Counted from the stretch's first letter, positions 1-8,741 are shown. The stretch: 64,000 nucleotides of DNA from Butyrivibrio fibrisolvens (GCF_037113525.1 NZ_CP146963.1:2232001-2296000); one strand, 5' to 3'. Notes: a model not told the origin generated them from the sequence alone. Numbers and translations are program-made.

Positions 1-285
1 GCGGCTTTCTGGGGCATGGCCGACGATGATATAGATGAGTCGCAGATCAGGAACATCATCAAAGTCGGTAAGCTGATCGAAAGAATTGATATTTATTCAA
101 GACTGGGAAAAGACCCTGAGATGTTAAGAAGGGAAGCAAGAAGACTTTCAAACAGAATAGATAAAAGTCAAATAAGATACAGCTTGAAGACGCTTGCACA
201 TGTGAACTATCTTGTTCAGCTTGATGAAGTTCCTTATGATACGCTGACTGAAGCTGTAGAGCGATTGGTGGTTGATACAAATTGA
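1..285 (+). CDS. alpha-E domain protein (DUF403 type), C-terminal part
   Basis: The reading frame is open from the first base, so the gene starts upstream of the window and only about 94 C-terminal residues are visible. They contain the FWGMADDDID segment followed by NIIKVGKLIERIDIYSRL, the pattern I associate with the all-helical alpha-E domain. Alpha-E proteins typically sit next to a circularly permuted ATP-grasp protein and a transglutaminase, in systems proposed to make or modify peptides. The next gene here is a transglutaminase whose TTG start overlaps this stop codon, which fits. The exact reaction of alpha-E is unknown. An internal ATG at 16 exists but is unlikely to be the start, because the conserved motif begins before it. 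Confidence 0.75.
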   Translation, partial: AAFWGMADDDIDESQIRNIIKVGKLIERIDIYSRLGKDPEMLRREARRLSNRIDKSQIRYSLKTLAHVNYLVQLDEVPYDTLTEAVERLVVDTN

Positions 286-1067
286 AAAGGTTGTATTTTG
301 AATATCATATGAAGCTTTCGTTCAGCTCTGAAGTGAAAGAGCATAGATTTTCTCTAAAGTGCACACCTCATGATACGGATATGCAGGAGACAAAGGGCAT
401 ATCCGTATCCGTATTTCCTGATAATATCACGGGTACAGACATTGATTCTCATGGAAATATAACAATTTTCGGGTATACCAAAGGATCTCATACATCTTTT
501 GGCTTTGATGTAAAAGGCGAAGTAACAACAGGCCTTAAGGAGTATGAAAAGGCCAAAGAACTTCATATGCTGGGCATGTACAGGTATCAGACAAGGATTA
601 CAACTCCGGGAAAAGAGATACTGGATTTTGCCAAAGAAATTGACCTTGATAACTGCCTGGGTAATAAAGAAAAAGCATATGTGATAATGACAGCTCTATA
701 TGATAAGTTTACCTATCAGCAGGGCTGCACCGATATGGATACTACCGCAGAAGGAGCTCTTGAAGGCAGATGCGGTGTGTGCCAGGACTATGCACATATA
801 ATGCTTTCTTTATGCAGGATGCAGTCAATTCCCTGCAGATACGTTACGGGTATGATGATTGGTGAAGGGCATTCTCATGCATGGGTTGAAGTATGGGATG
901 ATTCAAAATGGATCGGGTTTGATCCGACTAATAACAAGATGGTGGGGGATGAATATATCAAGATCTCTAATGGCAGAGACTTTAGAGACTGTCTTGTAAA
1001 TCAGGGGATGTTTACAGGTAATGTTAATCAGGTGCAGGAAGTATCTGTGATTGTTAATGAGGTGTAG
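282..1067 (+). CDS. transglutaminase-like cysteine protease family protein
   Basis: This is a cytoplasmic protein of 261 residues without signal peptide. The transglutaminase-core triad is visible: Cys in GRCGVCQDYAH (about residues 163-168), His in GEGHSHAWVEVW (about 200) and Asp in GFDPTNN (about 216). The N-terminal half is beta-rich, as in the bacterial transglutaminase N domain. The TTG start overlaps the previous stop (TTGA), which suggests translational coupling. Family knowledge: such proteins accompany alpha-E and ATP-grasp proteins and probably act as peptidases or amidases on an isopeptide or peptide product. The substrate cannot be read from the sequence. Confidence 0.85.
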   Translation: MKRLYFEYHMKLSFSSEVKEHRFSLKCTPHDTDMQETKGISVSVFPDNITGTDIDSHGNITIFGYTKGSHTSFGFDVKGEVTTGLKEYEKAKELHMLGMYRYQTRITTPGKEILDFAKEIDLDNCLGNKEKAYVIMTALYDKFTYQQGCTDMDTTAEGALEGRCGVCQDYAHIMLSLCRMQSIPCRYVTGMMIGEGHSHAWVEVWDDSKWIGFDPTNNKMVGDEYIKISNGRDFRDCLVNQGMFTGNVNQVQEVSVIVNEV

Positions 1068-1139
1068 ATATCATAAAAAACCTGTAAGTATTCTAAAAGA
1101 ATAGTTTTATAAATATGAGTAATAGAGGTTTATATCAAT

Positions 1140-2105
1140 ATGATCGAAACTATAAGTGATATAGTCAGATTCCCTCTTCCTGTTGGCGAAGATTTTTTTA
1201 TCAAAAGGCACAGGTTTGAAGCGGGAGGCAAGGACAAAAAGAGAATATGCATCGTCACAGGTATTCACGGTGATGAGCTTGAGGGGCAGTTCGTATGCTA
1301 TGAAGTTGCAAGACAGATCAAAAAGGCTGCAGACAAGCTATCAGGCATCGTTGATATCTATCCTGCCATGAATCCTTTTGGTATAGATTCTATTAGTCGT
1401 GGTATACCTGCCTTTGACCTTGATATGAACAGGATATTCCCTGGAAGCATAGACGGTGACATGAATGAGTATCTGGCATCAGAGATCATTAAAGAACTGA
1501 CAGGAGCAGACCTTGTTCTGGATATCCATGCAAGTAACATCTTCCTTACAGAAGTTCCACAGATAAGGATCAACGAAGTAAGCGCTTCAAGCCTTCTTCC
1601 TCTTGCAGTCAAGTCCAACATGGATCTTATCTGGATACATGGAAACAGCACAGTGCTTGAGTCAACTATGGCATATTCTCTTAACAGCGTGGGCACTAAA
1701 ACTCTTGTTGTTGAGATGGGCGTTGGTATGAGGATCACCAGGCAGTACGGTGAGCAGCTTACAAGCGGCATCTTTTCCCTAATGTCAGAGCTGGGGATAT
1801 GGAAAGGTGATGTAGATAATATCAAAAAGCCTATCATAGCTCAGGACAGCGATGGAACAGATGTATGCTTTTTGAATGCGTCCTGCACCGGAGTCTATAT
1901 TAAGGAAAAAGAGCATGGTGCACTGGTTAGTAAAGGCGATCTTGTAGGCAGGATAATAAGTCCTTTGTCGGGAGATGTTCTCGAAGATGTAAGAGCCCCG
2001 GAAGACGGGCTTTTATTTACAGTAAGAGAATACCCGATAGTTGATGAAGGGTCTCTTATGGGAAGGATACTTAGGAAAAAGGTACTTCTTGAAAATAAGA
2101 AATAG
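1140..2105 (+). CDS. succinylglutamate desuccinylase/aspartoacylase-like (M14 family) metallohydrolase
   Basis: This 321-residue protein has the zinc-site motif GIHGDELEGQ (about residues 41-50), the DLDMNRIFPG segment (about 97-106) and DLVLDIHAS (about 123-131) that supplies the third zinc ligand, so the catalytic site looks intact. Residues from about 240 onward form the short beta-barrel typical of AstE/aspartoacylase proteins. These enzymes hydrolyse an acyl-amino-acid or peptide amide bond. The gene follows the transglutaminase after 72 bp and precedes a paralogue lacking these residues. I infer a role in trimming the product of the alpha-E/transglutaminase system. An aspartoacylase-like catabolic role is the alternative. 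Confidence 0.8.
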   Translation: MIETISDIVRFPLPVGEDFFIKRHRFEAGGKDKKRICIVTGIHGDELEGQFVCYEVARQIKKAADKLSGIVDIYPAMNPFGIDSISRGIPAFDLDMNRIFPGSIDGDMNEYLASEIIKELTGADLVLDIHASNIFLTEVPQIRINEVSASSLLPLAVKSNMDLIWIHGNSTVLESTMAYSLNSVGTKTLVVEMGVGMRITRQYGEQLTSGIFSLMSELGIWKGDVDNIKKPIIAQDSDGTDVCFLNASCTGVYIKEKEHGALVSKGDLVGRIISPLSGDVLEDVRAPEDGLLFTVREYPIVDEGSLMGRILRKKVLLENKK

Positions 2106-2156
2106 TTTTCTGATATTAGGAAAACAATATAATTCGGATCATTTGGGAGATACTTT

Positions 2157-3080
2157 ATGAAAAAGAGCGAGATATACTCTTTTAAGGGTCTATATAGGGA
2201 CGATTTTAAAGTTACAGGATACGAGTTTGGTGAGGGCAATAAGACAGTCTGCATTGTAGGGAGCCTTCGTGGTAATGAATATCAGCAGATATATGTCTGC
2301 AGCCGTCTTATAGAGAAATTAAAAGAGATAGAAGAAGCAGGGATGATCCAAAAGGGAAAGTCCATAATGGTGATTCCTTGTGCAAATCCCTATTCTGTAA
2401 ATATCAAAAAGAGATTCTGGAGCATTGATAATACGGACATAAACAGAATGTTCCCAGGCTACGATCTTGGCGAGACTACCCAGAGAATAGCTGATGGAAT
2501 ATTTAAGGTGGTCAAGGAATATAAGTACGGAATCCAGTTTGCATCATTTTATATGCCGGGACATTTCATCCCCCAGGTAAGAATGATGAAGACAGGCAAT
2601 GAAAATGTTGACCTTGCAAGGAAATTTGGCCTTCCGTATATAGTTCTTCATAAACCAAGACCCTTTGATACAACTACCCTTAATTACAACTGGCAGATAT
2701 GGGATACAGAAGCTTTTTCTATATATACTTCAAGTACTGAAAAGATAGATAAAAAGAGCGCTAACCTTGGTGTGAATGCTGTACTTAACTTCCTTGAAAG
2801 AGAAGGCGTAATTGAGTACAAGAGCGTTCCTTTTTTTCCCTCGAAGGTGGTAGAAAGTGATAAGTTTATAACCATCAGATCAAGTAATGCTGGTTTCCTT
2901 GATTCAATTGCAAAGGTGGGAGCAGAGGTTCACAAGGGGCAGATCATTGCCTATATTACAGACCCTTATACTGCGCAGGTGTTACAGACAGTTAAGGCAG
3001 ATCATGACGGCGTGATAGCTTTTGCATATGATAGCCCCCTGGCTTATAAGAATACGGCATTGTTTAAGATTATTCCCTGA
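2157..3080 (+). CDS. M14/AstE-like paralogue with degenerate zinc site
   Basis: The 307 residues align over their whole length with the preceding gene (FPG segment IDNTDINRMFPGYD near 95-108, same C-terminal barrel). The zinc motif HGDE, however, is replaced by RGNE in GSLRGNEYQQ, and the position equivalent to DIHAS reads QFASFYM, so two of the three expected ligands are missing. The protein is unlikely to be a standard zinc hydrolase. It may be a non-catalytic partner, a binding protein or a repurposed enzyme. The intact frame and good spacing behind the active paralogue argue that it is retained for a function. RBS: GGGAGATACTTT before the ATG. Confidence 0.75.
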   Translation: MKKSEIYSFKGLYRDDFKVTGYEFGEGNKTVCIVGSLRGNEYQQIYVCSRLIEKLKEIEEAGMIQKGKSIMVIPCANPYSVNIKKRFWSIDNTDINRMFPGYDLGETTQRIADGIFKVVKEYKYGIQFASFYMPGHFIPQVRMMKTGNENVDLARKFGLPYIVLHKPRPFDTTTLNYNWQIWDTEAFSIYTSSTEKIDKKSANLGVNAVLNFLEREGVIEYKSVPFFPSKVVESDKFITIRSSNAGFLDSIAKVGAEVHKGQIIAYITDPYTAQVLQTVKADHDGVIAFAYDSPLAYKNTALFKIIP

Positions 3081-3268
3081 TATGTGCAAAGAAATACTTC
3101 CATGTATTTCTATATTTAGATACTTATTACATCCGTACATAAAAATATATAGAATTATTATGCGAATAATCCTATAATTATTATGTATTAAATTTGGGGT
3201 GAAGAGTAGTTTTGAGGCTTACTCTTTGGTTTATCAAAAATATTATTATACTAGCGGAGGTAGATACT

Positions 3269-3496
3269 ATGGGAAATGTTCTGGACATTGCTGAGATCAT
3301 GAAGAAGATCAATGGTAACAAAGAGCTTATGGCTCAGATTGCAAAAGCTGATGCCAAGCAGGGCGTTGAGCTTCTCAAGAAGGTTAACATCGACGTATCT
3401 GAAGAGGATATCAAGAAGATTCAGGCTACAGTTGCTGATGGCAAGTTTGATCTTGGAGATATCAAGGATCTTGCTGGTGGATTGTTTAAGAAATAA
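3269..3496 (+). CDS. Nif11/NHLP-leader-like small helical protein
   Basis: Seventy-five residues, with the start chosen at the ATG behind GCGGAGG; an upstream in-frame start at 3212 has no ribosome site. The sequence has the rhythm of Nif11-type leader peptides: NKELMAQIAKAD, then GVELLKKVNIDVSEEDIKKI, and it ends DLAGGLFKK. A Gly-Gly close to the C-terminus resembles the cleavage point of such leaders, but only four residues follow, so there is hardly a core peptide. No lanthipeptide, radical-SAM or peptidase-transporter gene is nearby. It may be a plain small helical protein. It stands alone between a possible upstream promoter region and a terminator at 3529. Confidence 0.6.
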   Translation: MGNVLDIAEIMKKINGNKELMAQIAKADAKQGVELLKKVNIDVSEEDIKKIQATVADGKFDLGDIKDLAGGLFKK

Positions 3497-3528
3497 TTCT
3501 ATACATTTGATAAAGGTATAACTATAAT

Positions 3529-3566
3529 AATACGGGTGATGCTACTTGGGCATTATCCGTATTTTT
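3529..3566 (+). terminator. Rho-independent terminator
   Basis: AATACGGGTGATGC pairs with GCATTATCCGTATT (two G-U pairs) across a 7-base loop and is followed by a T run. It ends the transcript of the small Nif11-like gene. Confidence 0.75.
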
Positions 3567-3595
3567 ATTATATTTAATTCAAGGGAGAGTGTTTT

Positions 3596-5194
3596 ATGAG
3601 TTTTGGTTTTTCTTATATTGGCCTTATCTGGCTTGTTATGCTTCTTGTTCCTAATTTCATCTGGACCAGAAATAAGCCGGATGAATATGAAAAATATGTT
3701 GTGAATGAAAATAAGGTTCTGCTTACGTTAGAGCGTGTGGGAGAGTTTATTGTAACTCCCGTTGCTTTGATCTTTTCAGATTTTAACTTTAAGGGATTTC
3801 ATTTCTGGAGCGTAGTTCTTCTTATATCATTTTTGTGCATGGTCCTTTATGAGATTTTCTGGATCAGATATTTTAGAAGTCAAAAGACAATGAAGGATTT
3901 TTATAAAGGTATTCTGGGAATTCCTGTAGCAGGAGCAACTCTTCCTGTTATTGCCTTCTTCCTTCTGGGTATCTATGGCGGCAATATTCTGATGCTGATT
4001 GGTTCCATCATCCTTGGTATTGGCCATATTGGTATTCATCGTGCTCATAGAAAAGAAGTATATGGTCCTAAGAAAAAGAGAAATCTTATATTCAGAATAC
4101 TGCTTGGTATTTTAAAGACGATCTGTATTCTTGTTCTTGTAGCTATATTTGGTTCCTTTACATTCTTTATCGCATGGCGTAATATCAATCAGCTTTCACA
4201 TTTTATCCGTTATAAAAACGGTATAAATGAGCAGATCTATGTAAAACTTAATGATCAGGAAGAGTATGTATCTATTATTGGTGAGTCTACAGACAATCCC
4301 GTTATCATATCTCTTCACGGCGGTCCTGGATCACCTACAGGTTTTATAGATTACTGCTGGCAGGACTATCTTACTGATGAGTATACGATTATCAGTTGGG
4401 ATGAAAGAGGGTGCGGCAGATCCTACTTCCGTAATGATGATATTGATCCTGATAATGAAACTCTGACTTTTGACGCTCAGCTTTCTGATCTTGACGCTCT
4501 TGTTGATTATGCGTGCGATCGTTTTAACAAGGACCAGGTTATAATTCTTGGACATTCTTATGGCACTATGCTGGGCAGCAGGTATGTACTTGCTCATCCT
4601 GAAAAGGTATCTGCCTATATCGGCGTTGGTCAGTGCGTAAATGAAAAGGACTACTACGGCGAGACCTATTCCTATGAAGATGCCTTGAAGATAGCTAAGG
4701 AAAGAGGCGATGATACTTCTAAGATGGAAGAAGCTTACGCTAAGTTTTCTTCAGATATGAGTGTTGTAAATCTTATGAATCTTAGAATACTTGTAAGCCC
4801 ATATCATCCTCAGACTGTAACCAAGGATGTTTCAACACTGGCCGCTTTATCAAGCCCTATTGCAGGTGTTGACGATGTCAGATGGTATATGATCCAGATA
4901 GAAGCATCTATGGGCGGTGACAGATATGGAAAACTTGTTGAAAAGCCTCTTGGAAGCTATATGATGAATTTCAATGTTCTTGATACCCAGGAAGTATATC
5001 AGGTGCCGGTACTGTTTTTATCAGGATCCTGCGACTGGATATGTCCTGTTGGCCTTGTTGAAGAGTATGCTGACAGCATAACAGCTCCTGTAGTTGAGGT
5101 GCGCCTTATAGACGGCTGCGGACATTCTCCCCAGGGACAATTACCTGAAGAATTTTCTAATGAGATCAAAGATTTTCTTAATATGTTTAAATAA
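3596..5194 (+). CDS. membrane-anchored alpha/beta hydrolase, prolyl-iminopeptidase-like (S33)
   Basis: The 532-residue protein has two parts. Residues 1-205 carry about five hydrophobic segments. Residues about 215-530 are an alpha/beta hydrolase with oxyanion motif SLHGGPGSP (about 240), nucleophile elbow ILGHSYGTM (about 322) and catalytic His in DGCGHSPQG near the C-terminus. HGGPG followed by a DERGCGRS segment is characteristic of proline iminopeptidase-like S33 enzymes that take N-terminal residues off small peptides. The membrane region resembles a small membrane protein that I recall existing alone in related bacteria, so this is probably a fusion. Whether the hydrolase faces outward is not settled by the sequence. 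Confidence 0.8.
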   Translation: MSFGFSYIGLIWLVMLLVPNFIWTRNKPDEYEKYVVNENKVLLTLERVGEFIVTPVALIFSDFNFKGFHFWSVVLLISFLCMVLYEIFWIRYFRSQKTMKDFYKGILGIPVAGATLPVIAFFLLGIYGGNILMLIGSIILGIGHIGIHRAHRKEVYGPKKKRNLIFRILLGILKTICILVLVAIFGSFTFFIAWRNINQLSHFIRYKNGINEQIYVKLNDQEEYVSIIGESTDNPVIISLHGGPGSPTGFIDYCWQDYLTDEYTIISWDERGCGRSYFRNDDIDPDNETLTFDAQLSDLDALVDYACDRFNKDQVIILGHSYGTMLGSRYVLAHPEKVSAYIGVGQCVNEKDYYGETYSYEDALKIAKERGDDTSKMEEAYAKFSSDMSVVNLMNLRILVSPYHPQTVTKDVSTLAALSSPIAGVDDVRWYMIQIEASMGGDRYGKLVEKPLGSYMMNFNVLDTQEVYQVPVLFLSGSCDWICPVGLVEEYADSITAPVVEVRLIDGCGHSPQGQLPEEFSNEIKDFLNMFK

Positions 5195-5250
5195 TTATTT
5201 TTATTATCTTTCTTACCAGCCTGTCCGATAAATAGGACAGCGATGGAAAT

Positions 5251-5300
5251 GCGTGTCTTTTCTTATGGATTAGCCATCCAATGAAAGGGCACGTTTTTTT
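5251..5300 (+). terminator. Rho-independent terminator upstream of the lipoprotein gene
   Basis: CGTGTCTTTT pairs with AAAGGGCACG using G-U pairs, with an inner GGAT/ATCC helix, followed by seven T. It lies 20 bases before the Shine-Dalgarno of the next gene, so it ends hydrolase transcription or attenuates the lipoprotein/chemoreceptor transcript. It also argues against a start at 5281 for the next gene. Confidence 0.6.
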
Positions 5301-5322
5301 ATTAAAGGCAAGGAGGTCAAAA

Positions 5323-6828
5323 ATGGTCAGGAAATTCCTTTCTATCTTGTTGTCTCTATTTTTGGTGGCTGTACTTATTTCAGGATGCGGATCCAAAACG
5401 CAGGAAACTGCGCAGCAGGAAGCTCCGCAGGAAGAAGCAGACGGTGCCCTTCCATCAGGAACAGTTAACCTCAGAGTATGGGGAGCTGAAGAAGATGGAG
5501 ATCTTATCAATCAGATAATCAGCAATTTTAAGAGTAAGTATGGTTCACAAGCTACGCTGAATATCACTTTTGAAGCGCATAGTGAGTCAAGCTGTAAGGA
5601 TGAGATATTGGGAGATGTTTTAAATGCTCCTGATGTATTTACATTTGCAGATGACCAGCTTATGGCCTTTGTAGCTTCCGGTGTGTTAAAAGAAGTTGAG
5701 AATTCTTCGGAGATATCCGGAAGAAACCTTGCTGCTGCAAGTGAAGCTGCATCTGTTGGCGGAAAGCTTTATGCTTATCCTCTTACTGCTGATAACGGAT
5801 ATTTCCTTTATTACAATAAGGCGTATCTGAGCGAAGAGGATGTTCAGACTATGGACGGACTTCTTTTGGCTGCAGGAAGGCAGGGCAAGAAGGTCTTCAT
5901 GGAGATTAATTCCGGATGGTATATGTATTCATTCTTTGGCCTTACAGATATGGAGATAGGCCTTAATGATGATGGTATTTCTACATACTGTAACTGGAAT
6001 TCAAAGACAACTAATATTACAGGCGAAGATGTTGCTGAGGCTATGCTTAAGATAGGTACTAATAAAGCTTTTACCTGTGTGAGCGATTCCGGCTTTGCCA
6101 GTGGTGCGGCTGATGGAACTTTTGTAGCGGGCGTAAGCGGCGTATGGGATGAAAATTCCATTAAAGAAGCCTGGGGCGATGACTATGCAGCATGCAAACT
6201 TCCTACATATACAGTAGCAGGGCAGCAGCTTCAGATGGCTAGCTATGCTGGATATAAGCTTGTTGGTGTTAATTCGTATTCTGAAAATCTTGCATGGGCA
6301 ACTCTTTTTGCAGATTTTATTACCAATGAAGAAAGTCAGACCTTAAGATTTGAAATGAGAGGTCAGGGACCTTCCAATCTCAATGCATCAGCAGCCGGAG
6401 AAGTAGCTGAGTCTAAAGCACTTCAGGCACTGCAGCAGCAGGCTGAGTTCTCCAGCCTTCAGAGAGTTGGCGGAACCTATTGGACTCCTGCAGCTGATTT
6501 TGGAACTCTTATGTGTGAAGGCAATCCTTCGGGTAAAACACTTCAAGTACTCCTAAATGAGATGGTTTCAGCTATCACTGGAGAAGAAATCGTCGAAGAG
6601 GAAGATGCTTCTGAAGAAGCTGCCGAAGAAGTAGCAGAAGACTTAGATGAAACTTCTGAAGATGCAGAAGATGTTGATGAAGCGTCCGAAGAGGAAGCTG
6701 AAGATGCTGAAAATTCAGAAGAGTCAGAAGATACAGAGACTTCTGAAGAAGATACCGAAGAGCAAAGCGAAGAAGCTGAGGAATCACCGGAGGAAGATAC
6801 CGATGAAGAAGCCTCAGATAATTCTTAA
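5323..6828 (+). CDS. extracellular solute-binding lipoprotein (family 1 type) with long acidic tail
   Basis: The start at 5323 follows AAGGAGG and gives a classic lipoprotein signal, LFLVAVLISGCGSK (Cys about 24). Residues about 45-420 look like a carbohydrate-type (family 1) binding protein: VNLRVWGAEEDGDLINQI, DVFTFADDQLMAF, and SYAGYKLVGVNSYSENLAWA near the second lobe. The last ~75 residues are almost only Glu, Asp, Ser, Ala and Thr, an unusual acidic low-complexity tail. No ABC permease genes are adjacent; a chemoreceptor follows after 18 bp. I infer that the binding protein may present its ligand to that receptor or serve a transporter encoded elsewhere. Confidence 0.8.
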   Translation: MVRKFLSILLSLFLVAVLISGCGSKTQETAQQEAPQEEADGALPSGTVNLRVWGAEEDGDLINQIISNFKSKYGSQATLNITFEAHSESSCKDEILGDVLNAPDVFTFADDQLMAFVASGVLKEVENSSEISGRNLAAASEAASVGGKLYAYPLTADNGYFLYYNKAYLSEEDVQTMDGLLLAAGRQGKKVFMEINSGWYMYSFFGLTDMEIGLNDDGISTYCNWNSKTTNITGEDVAEAMLKIGTNKAFTCVSDSGFASGAADGTFVAGVSGVWDENSIKEAWGDDYAACKLPTYTVAGQQLQMASYAGYKLVGVNSYSENLAWATLFADFITNEESQTLRFEMRGQGPSNLNASAAGEVAESKALQALQQQAEFSSLQRVGGTYWTPAADFGTLMCEGNPSGKTLQVLLNEMVSAITGEEIVEEEDASEEAAEEVAEDLDETSEDAEDVDEASEEEAEDAENSEESEDTETSEEDTEEQSEEAEESPEEDTDEEASDNS

Positions 6829-6846
6829 GGATAGGAGGGTTGAATC

Positions 6847-8574
6847 ATGAAGAAAAGAAGAAGTATTCGATTACTTATATTGATTCCAGTCCTACTATTA
6901 GGAGCTGTTTCCATTGTTTCTAATATACTGGCTCTTTTTAATCTTTCTAAAGTAAATAACACTGCATCCAAGATCGCAGATGAGTACATGGTAGCTATTA
7001 CAGAGCTCGATACTATCGGCCAGACCTCGAAAGATATCCATACGCTTGCTCTTTCACATATTGTTGCTACTGACTTTGAGACCATGACATCAGTTATTGC
7101 AGATATTGAATCAGAAGAAGCGGTACTTGATGAAACAATAGCTGCTTATAGCAAGTTTACAACTGCAAGTAATCAGGAATATTACGAGAAGATGCAGCAG
7201 GATTACAAGACTTTCCAGGATTCCATTAAGGTCCTTCTTGCACAAAGCGCAAATCAGAAGACCAAGGATGCCTATACAACAGCTAATGGCGAAGTCGCAG
7301 ATAGTGCAAATCTTCTTAGTGAAGATATTGATGCGATAATAGCTTCTTTTAATGAAGATGTAAATGTGGCAAGATCAGATCTTGCAGCTGCAAATATGTT
7401 TGCAAGCTATGTAAGCCTTGCAGTTATTATTGTCAGCCTGATTGCAGTAGCTATTGCAACATTTATAGTACTGAGATATGTTATACATCCTGTTATCAGA
7501 GCTAAGGATGAACTTCAGGATATCATTGATGGTATCAACAGAAGAGAAGGCGATCTTACAAGAAGGATCACTGTAGAATCTGATGATGAGATTGGAGCAC
7601 TTAGTTCAGGTATTAACTCATTTATTGAACTTCTGCAGGATATTTTCACAATGATCACCAATAACTCTACTTCTATGTTCAAGGTAGTTGGAGATGTTAT
7701 GGGAAGCGTACAGACCTCTAACAGTAGTGCATCAGATCTTTCAGCACTTACAGAGGAGCTTTCCGCTACCATGCAGGAAGTTGCTAATAGCGCCGGAACC
7801 ATCAATAATAACACAGAGACAGTAAGAGAAGAAGTTGAGGAAATGGCTAAGAAGAGCCACGAGATCAACGAGTATTCAAGAACAATGAAAGCACATGCAG
7901 ACACCATGGAACAGTCAGCAAGAGCCAACATGAACGAGACCAATGCCAAGGTTGAAAAGATCCTTGTAGCTCTTAACGAAGCTATCGAGGACAGTAAGAG
8001 CGTTGATCAGGTTAACTCTCTTACAGATGAGATCCTTAATATCGCAGATCAGACCAACCTTCTTTCTCTTAATGCTTCCATCGAAGCAGCAAGAGCCGGA
8101 GAAGCAGGAAAAGGCTTTGCTGTTGTTGCAAGTGAGATCGGTTCTCTTGCTCTTGATAGTAGCCAGACGGCAAGTAATATTCAGGAGATCAACTCTATAG
8201 TTGTTAATGCGGTTCATAATCTTTCTGACAATGCCAATGAGCTGGTTGCATATCTCAAGGAATATATTTTGCCTGAGTTTGAAAAATTCTGTGAGGACGG
8301 CGCAAAATATAAAGATAATGCAGATTATGTTGAGTCCGTAATGAATGATTTCTCGAATAAGACAGAAGGATTCAAGTCTACATTTGAAGACATTGCAGGA
8401 TCTATCAACAGTATCACGACAGCTATCGACGAAGGTGTTAAAGGCGTCTCCTCAGCTGCTGAAAGTACCCAGACTCTGGTTAACGATATGGACAATATCG
8501 CAAAGAGAATGGATGAAAACCAGAAGATTGCAGGTGAGCTGGATAACGAGACCAAGATCTTCAGTAAGATGTAA
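6847..8574 (+). CDS. methyl-accepting chemotaxis protein
   Basis: The 575 residues follow the standard layout: TM1 at about 8-32, an extracytoplasmic helical sensor (about 33-182), TM2 at about 187-210, HAMP (about 211-265) and a long signalling coiled coil. The hairpin tip is present (IADQTNLLSLNASIEAARAG, about 398-417), the site where CheA and CheW dock. No C-terminal CheR-binding pentapeptide is seen. The gene is co-directional with and 18 bp behind the solute-binding lipoprotein, so an indirect binding-protein-receptor pair is plausible. Ligand unknown. Confidence 0.92.
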   Translation: MKKRRSIRLLILIPVLLLGAVSIVSNILALFNLSKVNNTASKIADEYMVAITELDTIGQTSKDIHTLALSHIVATDFETMTSVIADIESEEAVLDETIAAYSKFTTASNQEYYEKMQQDYKTFQDSIKVLLAQSANQKTKDAYTTANGEVADSANLLSEDIDAIIASFNEDVNVARSDLAAANMFASYVSLAVIIVSLIAVAIATFIVLRYVIHPVIRAKDELQDIIDGINRREGDLTRRITVESDDEIGALSSGINSFIELLQDIFTMITNNSTSMFKVVGDVMGSVQTSNSSASDLSALTEELSATMQEVANSAGTINNNTETVREEVEEMAKKSHEINEYSRTMKAHADTMEQSARANMNETNAKVEKILVALNEAIEDSKSVDQVNSLTDEILNIADQTNLLSLNASIEAARAGEAGKGFAVVASEIGSLALDSSQTASNIQEINSIVVNAVHNLSDNANELVAYLKEYILPEFEKFCEDGAKYKDNADYVESVMNDFSNKTEGFKSTFEDIAGSINSITTAIDEGVKGVSSAAESTQTLVNDMDNIAKRMDENQKIAGELDNETKIFSKM

Positions 8575-8587
8575 CTAGGACATAGAA

Positions 8588-8699
8588 ATGCATCCATGCA
8601 TTGGAATTGAACCTAAAAACGGAAAGATTGTTGCTCCATGTGATGGAACTATCATGCAGCTTTCTTTTTGGTGATGAGCTTATTAAAGTTTCAAAATAA
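8588..8699 (+). pseudogene. relic of a PTS EIIA (glucose/Crr-type) domain
   Basis: Just behind the chemoreceptor, the frame from 8588 reads MHPCIGIEPKNGKIVAPCDG and stops at 8674. The overlapping frame at 8670-8699 reads GDELIKVSK and stops. The first piece matches the conserved start of EIIA-Glc domains (GIAIxPxxGKxVAPxDGT) and the second matches their C-terminal end (GDELIKF). The roughly 100 residues between them, including the active histidine, are gone. I read this as an internally deleted gene remnant. No other PTS gene is in the window. Confidence 0.55.
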
Positions 8700-8741
8700 T
8701 AGAAATCATAGAATTCAATAATTTCGGTTTTGTAAAAAAAT

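Noticed and set aside
6575..6850. Lys-rich and Leu-rich frames overlapping the acidic tail of the lipoprotein
   Set aside because: They are other-frame readings of the GAA/GAT-rich repeat and have no ribosome site or family match.
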